Shown piece after piece: positions 1-5,628 of a stretch of 6,949 nucleotides of DNA (position 1 is its first letter; each line of letters opens with the position of its first letter). The stretch lies in NCBI GenBank assembly GCA_937920115.1, contig CALGVF010000372.1, positions 1 through 6,949 of the forward strand. Direction: 5' to 3'. The stretch comes from an uncultured Clostridia bacterium (GTDB lineage: Bacteria > Bacillota > Clostridia > Christensenellales > Borkfalkiaceae). The notes beneath the pieces were generated by a model that had not been told where the DNA came from, ran no database searches, and worked only from the letters and a program-made list of their open reading frames with translations. The translations under genes were made by a program, and so were the position numbers.

Positions 1-31
1 CGTTAAGAACAAGGAAGTGTTTGCCGAATGA
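1..31 (+). CDS. pgsA: 3' end of an upstream gene, probably pgsA (phosphatidylglycerophosphate synthase), partial
   Basis: Reading from base 2, an open frame gives VKNKEVFAE and stops at TGA 29-31. That stop overlaps the ATG of the next gene as ATGA, which is typical of translational coupling in an operon. Only nine codons are visible, so identity rests on two weak facts. Bacillota PgsA proteins often end in a membrane helix followed by a short KNK-like cytoplasmic tail, and pgsA is the usual neighbour upstream of cinA-recA in this phylum. PgsA would make phosphatidylglycerophosphate from CDP-diacylglycerol and glycerol-3-phosphate at the membrane. That this is a gene end is fairly secure; the name is an inference from tail and synteny. 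Confidence 0.5.
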   Translation, partial: VKNKEVFAE

Positions 32-522
32 TAATCGAAAAGGGCGAACTTTCGCCCGAAGAAACGCTCGTAGAACTTCTGAAACGAGAAAACGCTAAAA
101 TATCGGTCGCCGAGTCCTTTACGGGCGGCAACGTTTCCGCTCGCATCGTCTCGGTCTCGGGGGCAAGCAAAGTGTTTTACGAAGGTATCGTCGCTTACGA
201 TTCGGACGCGAAAGAAAAAAGACTTAACGTTTCCCGTTCGGCAATCGAAAACGATAAACCCGTTTCCGCAAGAGTTGCGGAAGAAATGGCGAAAGGTCTT
301 ATCGGAACGGGCATGGTAGATTACGCCGTATCTACGACGGGTATTGCGGGACCGAATTCCGACGACTCCGATTTTCCCGTCGGGCTGTGCTATATAGGCG
401 TGGCGACTAAGAACAGCGTTAAGGCTTACAAATATAATTTCAGCGGCAATAGAGAGGAAGTAATAAGAAAAGGAACCGAAGAGGCTCTTTTACTTGCGAT
501 AAAAACTATAAAAAAATTGTAA
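28..522 (+). CDS. pncC: Stand-alone CinA C-terminal domain protein (PncC-type nicotinamide-nucleotide amidase)
   Basis: This 164-aa protein is the amidase domain of the CinA/PncC family, which hydrolyses nicotinamide mononucleotide to nicotinic acid mononucleotide and ammonia in the pyridine nucleotide salvage cycle (cytoplasmic). Visible family motifs are VAESFTGG (residues 27-34), whose Ser30 aligns with the catalytic serine of AESCTGG in E. coli PncC; SGASKVFYEGIVAY (44-57); and TGIAGPNSDDSDFPVG (104-119). Its length matches a bare C-terminal domain. The N-terminal molybdopterin-binding-like domain of full-length CinA (about 415 aa in Bacillus) is absent. The ATG at 28 has AAGGAAG at 11-17, ten bases upstream, and an in-frame stop at 4-6 rules out an earlier start. 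It overlaps the upstream gene by 4 nt and lies 14 nt before recA, so the three are probably cotranscribed. The Cys-to-Phe change after Ser30 is the only motif deviation noticed. Confidence 0.9.
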   Translation: MIIEKGELSPEETLVELLKRENAKISVAESFTGGNVSARIVSVSGASKVFYEGIVAYDSDAKEKRLNVSRSAIENDKPVSARVAEEMAKGLIGTGMVDYAVSTTGIAGPNSDDSDFPVGLCYIGVATKNSVKAYKYNFSGNREEVIRKGTEEALLLAIKTIKKL

Positions 523-536
523 AATAAGGAGATAGT

Positions 537-1547
537 ATGTTAGAAGAAAAGCAAAAAGCCCTCGACCTCGTTTTAAAAGAGATTGAGAAACAATACGGCA
601 AGGGGGCTATTATGAAACTCGGGCAGAGTTCGGCGGACGTAAGGATAGAAGTTATCCCGACAGGTTGCCTCACGCTCGACTTGGCTCTCGGAATAGGGGG
701 ATTACCTCGCGGAAGAATTATCGAAATATTCGGACCCGAGTCTTCGGGTAAAACGACGGTTGCTCTCCATGTAATCGCTCAGGCTCAAAAAGCGGGCGGC
801 GTTGCGGCATTCGTCGACGCGGAACACGCTTTGGACCCCGTTTACGCAGGCAAACTCGGAGTAAATCTCGACGACCTTTACGTTTCGCAACCCGATACGG
901 GCGAACAGGCTCTCGATATAACCGAACACCTCGTAAGAAGCGGAGCGGTTGACGTCGTAGTAATCGACTCGGTTGCCGCTCTTACTCCCAAGGCTGAAAT
1001 CGAAGGGGATATGGGCGATAGTCACGTCGGTTTACAGGCGAGACTTATGTCTCAGGCGTTGAGAAAACTCACGGGTATCACCAACAAATCGAAAACCTGC
1101 GTAATTTTCATCAATCAGTTGAGAGAAAAAGTCGGTATCATGTTCGGCAACCCCGAAGTAACCCCCGGAGGCAAGGCGTTGAAATTCTATTCGTCTATAA
1201 GAATAGACGTAAGAAAAGCCGACGCTTTAAAGGACAGCGACGGTATGTTCGGTAACAGAACGAAAGCGAAGATTGTCAAAAACAAACTTGCTCCCCCGTT
1301 CAAAACGGCGGAATTCGACATTATTTACGGCGAGGGAATTTCTCAGACGGGTTGTCTCGTCGATCTCGGCGTAGAATACGGAATTCTCGAAAAGAGCGGC
1401 TCGTGGTTCTCGTATAACGGCGAGAAAATCGCTCAGGGCAGAGATAAAGCGAAAGATTATCTTGCCGCGAACCCCGAAATCGCAAAAGAAATCGAAGAAA
1501 AAATCAGAGCGGCTGTTGCCGAGGCTCAGTCTAAAAAAGATAACTGA
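537..1547 (+). CDS. recA: Recombinase RecA
   Basis: A complete 336-aa RecA, the ATP-dependent strand-exchange filament protein for homologous recombination and SOS co-protease activity. Numbering coincides with E. coli RecA. Walker A GPESSGKTT is at 66-74, catalytic Glu96 is in VDAEHALDP, the Walker B Asp144 is in VVVIDSVAAL, Gln194 is in INQLREK, and loop L2 includes Phe203 (MFGNPEVTPGG) with Lys216/Phe217 at the subunit interface. The N-terminal polymerisation helix (KALDLVLKEIEKQYGKG) is intact. The C-terminus (AEAQSKKDN) is short and lacks the strongly acidic tail of enterobacterial RecA, so autoinhibition by that tail is not expected. The start is fixed by AAGGAG at 526-531, five bases before the ATG. 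The gene follows the amidase by 14 nt. I saw no LexA-type operator immediately upstream, so any SOS control would act from a promoter outside the window or a site I missed. Confidence 0.99.
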   Translation: MLEEKQKALDLVLKEIEKQYGKGAIMKLGQSSADVRIEVIPTGCLTLDLALGIGGLPRGRIIEIFGPESSGKTTVALHVIAQAQKAGGVAAFVDAEHALDPVYAGKLGVNLDDLYVSQPDTGEQALDITEHLVRSGAVDVVVIDSVAALTPKAEIEGDMGDSHVGLQARLMSQALRKLTGITNKSKTCVIFINQLREKVGIMFGNPEVTPGGKALKFYSSIRIDVRKADALKDSDGMFGNRTKAKIVKNKLAPPFKTAEFDIIYGEGISQTGCLVDLGVEYGILEKSGSWFSYNGEKIAQGRDKAKDYLAANPEIAKEIEEKIRAAVAEAQSKKDN

Positions 1548-1566
1548 ACAGATTAAAATACTAAAA

Positions 1567-1596
1567 TACGCCTTTTCCCGAGAGGGAAAAGGCGTA
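1567..1596. terminator. Hairpin between convergent genes, probable shared terminator
   Basis: A perfect 13-bp stem (1567-1579 pairing with 1584-1596) encloses a GAGA tetraloop of the GNRA class. It starts 20 nt after the recA stop and 12 nt beyond the stop of the minus-strand gene. Read on the minus strand it is followed by TTTTAGTATTTTAAT, a reasonable interrupted U-tract. On the plus strand the downstream side is A-rich (AAAGTAAAAATTTAAA) with no good U-tract. It is therefore best supported as the terminator of the minus-strand gene, with a likely weaker effect on recA transcription and protection of both 3' ends. Confidence 0.85.
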
Positions 1597-1607
1597 AAAG
1601 TAAAAAT

Positions 1608-2786
1608 TTAAAATTCTATAACCGAAAGTTTCGTACAAAGCGTCGCGTCGGCGAGTTTTTCGCATTTGCCGTCGGCGTTGATTAAAACGATATGTTTTCC
1701 GTTGGTGTAGATTATCCGACCGCCGCTTAAAATTTGGTAGTCGATAACTCCGTTTTTAACGGGCGTAACGTTGCCGTTTCGGTCTCGCTTTACGAGTTGC
1801 CACGACCACGGGGCGATGCCTGCGAAATTGTCTTTGTGTCTCAGGTTTTTCTTGTATTCTTCGTTCGCGTTTATGAGATTGTCCTCTATGACTATCTCCC
1901 TCGGCGACTTATCCATCGTTTTCGCAGGGTTGTTCGATTTTTCCGAAAAACCCTTGCCCGTAAACATAGTGGTGAAGAGTTCAAAGAAATAGAAAATCGC
2001 TTTAAAGAGTTTCCACGGAATAAGCAAAACGTCCAAAAGCGTTCCGAAAACGCTGCGTTTGTTCTCTTTTTCGGGGCGAATTATGTAATACAAATTGCCG
2101 TCCGTATCGTCTTTGGGTTTTACGAGCGACTTTTTTTCGTCCGATAAAATCTCTTCGACGTCGCCGCCGAATAAATCGTAGGTATAAACGGACGACGGCG
2201 AATATCTGACAAATTCCCCTCGGCTGTTCCTGCCCGCTCCTTTGGAAGCGAAATAGACGAGAGAATCGTTGCGAGCGGAGAATACCGCGTCGAAATCGAC
2301 ACTGTCTCCGTCGGTGACGGTCATATAGTCGCTCGAATCTATATCGTAAACCGCAAGGTGGGAATTGACGAAATTGTCTTTTACGCAGGTTACGAGTCTT
2401 TTTCCGTTTTTGTCGGGAAACGCCCCGTTAAAGACGAGTTCGCGGGAGTGAATTATATGCCCCTCGTTGTCTTTTTCGCTCGTAAGGTCTTTCGTGATTA
2501 TTCCCGAGAGTTGGTCTACGGTTATAGAATATACGATTTTGTCGGGAGAATTTAAAAAATCTACCGAGTTGAAATACGAAATATCGCCGCTTGCTTCGTC
2601 CGTATCGTAAACGTCGCCTACGCCCATAAAACGGGCTCCCGCTCCTTTCGTTTTCCATTCGGAATCTCTCGCGGCTTTTCTTGCGGCTTCCGCATAATTC
2701 GAGTGAAATTCGGATTCGTAACTTTTTACGACGCCGTTCTCGACCGTTTTCAGCGTAAGTCCGTCGTTAAACACTATCTTAAACAT
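1608..2786 (-). CDS. Uncharacterised beta-propeller-like protein with an internal hydrophobic segment
   Basis: I do not recognise this 392-aa protein. Several stretches have the strand-turn-strand pattern of TolB/WD40-like propeller blades. These are around residues 115-149 (hydrophobic strand, DKNGK turn, LVTCV, then LAVYDID), 163-213 (FDAVFSARNDSLVYFAS, then VYTYDLFGGDVEEIL), 229-238 (GNLYYIIRPE) and 348-380 (YQILSGGRIIYTNGKHIVLI, NADGK). Between the third and last stretch, residues 245-276 are strongly hydrophobic and aromatic (VFGTLLDVLLIPWKLFKAIF, then YFFELFTTMF), followed by a polar Lys/Asn/Glu-rich region (277-320). There is no N-terminal signal peptide, so it is either cytoplasmic with an amphipathic or membrane-dipping element, or an atypical membrane protein. 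Codon use resembles the neighbours, so recent acquisition is not suggested. The ATG at 2786 has no Shine-Dalgarno site but lies just after a consensus promoter, suggesting a leaderless mRNA. An alternative start at Met54 (ATG at 2627), behind AAAGGAG at 14 nt spacing, is possible but would discard coding-like sequence. Function unknown. Confidence 0.82.
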   Translation of the reverse strand: MFKIVFNDGLTLKTVENGVVKSYESEFHSNYAEAARKAARDSEWKTKGAGARFMGVGDVYDTDEASGDISYFNSVDFLNSPDKIVYSITVDQLSGIITKDLTSEKDNEGHIIHSRELVFNGAFPDKNGKRLVTCVKDNFVNSHLAVYDIDSSDYMTVTDGDSVDFDAVFSARNDSLVYFASKGAGRNSRGEFVRYSPSSVYTYDLFGGDVEEILSDEKKSLVKPKDDTDGNLYYIIRPEKENKRSVFGTLLDVLLIPWKLFKAIFYFFELFTTMFTGKGFSEKSNNPAKTMDKSPREIVIEDNLINANEEYKKNLRHKDNFAGIAPWSWQLVKRDRNGNVTPVKNGVIDYQILSGGRIIYTNGKHIVLINADGKCEKLADATLCTKLSVIEF

Positions 2787-2793
2787 ATAAAAA

Positions 2794-2823
2794 ATTATAT
2801 CATAACAGGTGAAACTATGTCAA
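2794..2823 (-). promoter_or_regulatory. Consensus housekeeping-sigma promoter for the minus-strand gene
   Basis: On the minus strand the -35 box is a perfect TTGACA (2823-2818) and the -10 box a perfect TATAAT (2799-2794), separated by 18 nt. A TGn extended -10 element (TGA at 2802-2800) immediately precedes the TATAAT. Transcription would begin about 5-7 nt downstream at an A, either 2788 or 2786, and 2786 is the A of the gene's ATG. The 5' leader is therefore 0-2 nt. The -35 box overlaps the start and second codons of the divergent gene, and the spacer covers that gene's ribosome binding site. Confidence 0.8.
2807..2812 (+). promoter_or_regulatory. Ribosome binding site that fixes the start of the redox-protein gene
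   Basis: AGGTGA lies four bases before the ATG at 2817 and matches the 3' part of the anti-Shine-Dalgarno complement. It selects 2817 over an in-frame ATG at 2703, which would add 38 residues and run 84 nt into the coding region of the divergent minus-strand gene. Confidence 0.8.
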
Positions 2824-3272
2824 GAGGAGATAAAGCGTTTGAATATTTTAATAGCGGATATAACTGTTCGCAAGCGATTATTCTTGCATTTGCCGATTTA
2901 TTTCCCGATAAAGCCGACGATTTAGTCAAAACAATGTCGTCGTTCGGCGGTGGCTTCGGACGGCTTCGCGAGGTGTGCGGAGCGTTCTCGGGTATCTGTG
3001 CGGTAGCGGGACTTTTAGTCGGTTTCGACGGCAAAAACGGAGTATCGAAAGCCGAACATTACTCGTTCATAAGAAGTCTTGCGGACGAATTTAAAAAAGA
3101 AAACGGCTCGCTTATTTGTAGAGACCTTTTAGGCGGTACGATAAAATTATCATCCGACGACCCTTCGGTCAGAACGGAAGAATACAGAAAGAAAAGACCT
3201 TGTCCCGAGATATGTAAAATTGCCGCGGATACACTTGAAAGAAACCTGAAAGAAAAATATGGAATCTCTTAA
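2817..3272 (+). CDS. C_GCAxxG_C_C family probable redox-active protein
   Basis: A 151-aa cytoplasmic protein (no signal peptide or membrane helix) that fits the small cysteine-rich family named for its CGAxxG motif. Visible features are Cys17 in YNCSQA, a glycine-rich stretch SFGGGFGRL (42-50), CGAFSG at 54-59 followed by Cys61, Cys101 in LICRDLL, and the C-terminal pair Cys129/Cys133 in RPCPEIC. The usual family length is about 140 residues with four invariant cysteines, so this is full length with extra cysteines (six in total). The family is presumed to be redox active; no reaction is established. The gene opens a four-gene plus-strand run and its last 14 nt overlap the start of the serine ammonia-lyase gene, so translation of the two is probably coupled. 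No convincing plus-strand promoter was found. A TATAAA at 2786-2791 lacks a good -35 box. Confidence 0.87.
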   Translation: MSRGDKAFEYFNSGYNCSQAIILAFADLFPDKADDLVKTMSSFGGGFGRLREVCGAFSGICAVAGLLVGFDGKNGVSKAEHYSFIRSLADEFKKENGSLICRDLLGGTIKLSSDDPSVRTEEYRKKRPCPEICKIAADTLERNLKEKYGIS

Positions 3273-4455
3273 AACTCTTTACAAAATAGGCAGAGGTCCG
3301 TCGAGTTCGCATACTATGGGACCCGAAAAAGCCTGTAAAATTTTCAAAACCGAATGCGGCGACGCCGACAAATACGTCGTAACCCTTTACGGCTCGTTGT
3401 CGGCTACGGGCAAAGGACATCTCACCGATAAAGTCGTGGAAGAAACGCTCGGAAAGGATAAAACCGAAGTAATTTTCGGCGAGACCGAGGGCAATTTCTT
3501 TCACCCCAATACTATGAAAATACAAGCCGAGAAAAACGGCGAAATCGTTGCCGAGAAAACTTTTTACAGTATCGGCGGGGGCGAAATAAAAATCGAGGGC
3601 GAAGTATACGATAAAGCGAAAGACTTATATCCTCATAATTCTTTTGCCGAAATCAAGGAGTTTTGTAAGCAAAACAACCTGAAATTATGGCAGTACGTCG
3701 AAGTTTTCGACGAACCCGACCTGTTTGATTATCTGTCGGAAGTTTGGAACGCAATGCAGAAATGCGTGAGAGACGGTCTTTCGGCTTCGGGCGTTCTTCC
3801 CGGCGGTCTCAATACCGAGAGAAAAGCGAAAACTCTTTTCGAGCAGTACGCTTTGAACGAATCGCCCGTCGCGAGACAAAACAGGATAGTTTGTGCCTAC
3901 GCGTTCGCTTGTTCTGAAAACAACGCGGGCGGAGGCGAGGTTGTAACCGCTCCAACTTGCGGTTCATGCGGCGTTTTGCCTGCGGTGCTTAAATATCTGA
4001 AAGACAAAAACGACGTTCCCGAAAAGGAAATTCTGAAAGCGTTGGCGGTCGCGGGCGTTATTGGGAATATCGTGAGAACAAACGCTTCCGTAAGCGGAGC
4101 CGAATGCGGTTGTCAAGCCGAAGTCGGCGTGGCGTGTTCTATGGCGTCTGCGGCGGTCGCAAGTCTTTACGGAATGGATATCGACCAAATAGAATATGCT
4201 TCGGAAATTGCGATGGAACATCATTTAGGGCTTACCTGCGACCCGATTTGCGGACTTGTTCAGATACCGTGTATCGAGAGGAACGCCGTTGCGGCGTTAA
4301 GAGCGTTAAACGAGGTTACGCTCGCAACTTTCCTTACGGGAAGCAGAAAAATAACTTTTGACGAGGTTGTCGCCACGATGTATGAGACGGGCAGAGACCT
4401 CGGCAACAAATACAGAGAGACTTCCAAAGGCGGTCTCGCAAAACTGCGTAAATAA
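3259..4455 (+). CDS. sdaA: L-serine ammonia-lyase, iron-sulfur type, single chain
   Basis: A 398-aa cytoplasmic enzyme that deaminates L-serine to pyruvate and ammonia using a 4Fe-4S cluster. The N-terminal beta domain shows GPSSSHTMGP (13-22), YGSLSATGKGHLTD (44-57) and YSIGGGEI (103-110). The alpha domain shows GVLPGGL (178-184), VVTAPTCGSCGVLPA (228-242), GCQAEVGVACSMA (284-296), LTCDP (325-329) and PCIERNA (337-343). Cys285, Cys327 and Cys338 align with the three cluster ligands of the Legionella/E. coli enzymes. The ending GGLAKLRK lacks the C-terminal cysteine that folds into the active site as a fourth iron ligand in the Legionella enzyme. Extra cysteines occur at 234, 237, 283 and 331. 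It is shorter than E. coli SdaA (454 aa), yet both domains are present, unlike the split two-subunit Bacillus form. The ATG gives the family's N-terminus directly (MESLKTLYKIGRGPSSSHT). Its Shine-Dalgarno site is weak, which fits coupling to the overlapping upstream gene. Confidence 0.96.
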   Translation: MESLKTLYKIGRGPSSSHTMGPEKACKIFKTECGDADKYVVTLYGSLSATGKGHLTDKVVEETLGKDKTEVIFGETEGNFFHPNTMKIQAEKNGEIVAEKTFYSIGGGEIKIEGEVYDKAKDLYPHNSFAEIKEFCKQNNLKLWQYVEVFDEPDLFDYLSEVWNAMQKCVRDGLSASGVLPGGLNTERKAKTLFEQYALNESPVARQNRIVCAYAFACSENNAGGGEVVTAPTCGSCGVLPAVLKYLKDKNDVPEKEILKALAVAGVIGNIVRTNASVSGAECGCQAEVGVACSMASAAVASLYGMDIDQIEYASEIAMEHHLGLTCDPICGLVQIPCIERNAVAALRALNEVTLATFLTGSRKITFDEVVATMYETGRDLGNKYRETSKGGLAKLRK

Positions 4456-4464
4456 GTAAACAAA

Positions 4465-5628
4465 ATGTATACCGTATATCTTAAAAGAAACGAAGAAAAG
4501 AAAATTTTAAACGGCTATCCGTGGGTATTCGCCAACGAAGTACAGAAAATCGAGGGGAAAGACTCGCAAGGGTCGGTCGCGGAAGTCAGAGGCTTCGACG
4601 GCAGGTTTATAGGTCTCGGTACGATAAATCACCACTCGAAAATTATAGTCAGAATACTTACTTTAAAAAACGAAACAATCGACAGAGATTTTTACCTTGC
4701 AAGGGTAAAAGAGGCGGTAAAGGCGAGAGAAGAACTCGGATATTCGGACAATTACAGGGCGGTTTTCGCCGAGTCCGACTTTCTCCCCGGACTTATCGTC
4801 GATAAATACGGCGATTATCTTTCGGTTCAATTTTTATCTCTCGGTATGGAGACGATAAGAGAACTAATTATCGGAATACTCGTAGAAGTTTTCGCCCCGA
4901 AGGGAATATACGAAAGAAGCGACGTACCCGTAAGAGAAAAAGAAGGGCTTGAAAAGCGTAAAGGCGTTATTTACGGCGATTTTATCCCTAAGGTGACGAT
5001 AGTCGAAAACGGTCTGAAAATGGTTGTCGACCTTGAAAACGGGCAAAAAACGGGCTATTTCCTCGATCAGAAAGAGAACAGAGACAATCTGAAATACTAC
5101 GTTAAGGGTAAAACCGTTCTCGATTGCTTCTGTAACGAAGGCGGTTTTTCGCTTTGCGCGGCTAAATACGGAGCGAAAGAGGTCACGGCGGTCGATATCA
5201 GCGAAAAGGCTGTTGAACTCGTAAAGGAAAACGCCGCATTGAACTCTCTTACGATACAAACCGAAGTCGCGGACGTTTTCGAGAAACTCAGAGAGTACAG
5301 AAAGGACAAGAGAAAATTCGGCGTGGTCGTTCTCGACCCGCCCGCATTCACTAAGTCTACCGACACGGTAAAAGAAGGCTATAAAGGCTACAAGGACGTT
5401 AACGTAAACGGGCTAAAAATCGTCGAAAAAGGCGGTTATCTCGTCACTTGCAGTTGCTCTCAGCATTTAACCCTCAATCTGTTTTTGCAAATGATTAAAG
5501 AAAGCGAAATCGAAAGCGGCGTAAGGGCTAAACTCGTCGAACTCAGAATGCAAAGCAAAGACCATGCGTGCGTTATAGGTTACGACGAAAGTTTATATCT
5601 GAAAGTTGCGGTTATAAAGGTGCTATAA
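4465..5628 (+). CDS. rlmI: Class I SAM-dependent rRNA methyltransferase, RlmI-like (23S rRNA m5C)
   Basis: A 387-aa protein with the RlmI/YwbD layout. It has an N-terminal PUA RNA-binding domain (about 1-66, with NGYPWVFANEV at 16-26), a linking domain containing FLPGLIVDKYGDYL (106-119), and a C-terminal Rossmann methyltransferase domain. Methyltransferase landmarks are GQKTGYFLDQKENR (193-206), motif I VLDCFCNEGGFSL (218-230), the ribose-binding acid Asp244 in AVDIS, motif IV DPPAF (291-295) and the cysteine-containing motif TCSCSQ (328-333), which should carry the catalytic thiol. In E. coli, RlmI methylates C1962 of 23S rRNA; the substrate here is inferred from the family. Motif I reads CNEGG where E. 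coli RlmI has SYTGG. The length is close to E. coli RlmI (396 aa). It starts 9 nt after the serine ammonia-lyase stop with only a weak ribosome binding site, and its stop abuts the next gene's ATG. Confidence 0.92.
   Translation: MYTVYLKRNEEKKILNGYPWVFANEVQKIEGKDSQGSVAEVRGFDGRFIGLGTINHHSKIIVRILTLKNETIDRDFYLARVKEAVKAREELGYSDNYRAVFAESDFLPGLIVDKYGDYLSVQFLSLGMETIRELIIGILVEVFAPKGIYERSDVPVREKEGLEKRKGVIYGDFIPKVTIVENGLKMVVDLENGQKTGYFLDQKENRDNLKYYVKGKTVLDCFCNEGGFSLCAAKYGAKEVTAVDISEKAVELVKENAALNSLTIQTEVADVFEKLREYRKDKRKFGVVVLDPPAFTKSTDTVKEGYKGYKDVNVNGLKIVEKGGYLVTCSCSQHLTLNLFLQMIKESEIESGVRAKLVELRMQSKDHACVIGYDESLYLKVAVIKVL

Noticed and set aside
411..421. GAACAGCGTTA as a LexA/SOS operator for recA
   Set aside because: The half-sites have 3 rather than 4 bases between them, one is imperfect, and it lies inside the amidase gene far from any visible recA promoter.
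702..1025. Minus-strand open frame of about 107 codons inside recA
   Set aside because: RecA is certain on the other strand. The antisense frame is a codon-bias shadow.
1734..2147. Plus-strand open frame of about 137 codons opposite the unknown gene
   Set aside because: It lies wholly antisense to a longer, better supported coding frame, and its translation is Arg/Phe/Val-rich in the way shadow frames are, with no domain.
2625..2627. Met54 as the start of the minus-strand gene, with AAAGGAG upstream
   Set aside because: The spacing of 14 nt is long, the preceding 53 codons look coding, and the consensus promoter abuts the first ATG. Kept only as an alternative.
2786..2791. TATAAA as the -10 box of the plus-strand operon
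   Set aside because: No sequence close to TTGACA occurs 16-18 nt upstream (GTCGTT at best) and there is no extended -10, so it is not called as a promoter.
2703..2816. Upstream in-frame ATG extending the redox-protein gene by 38 residues
   Set aside because: It would overlap 84 nt of the divergent coding gene, adds residues not expected for the family, and the ATG at 2817 has a good AGGTGA site.
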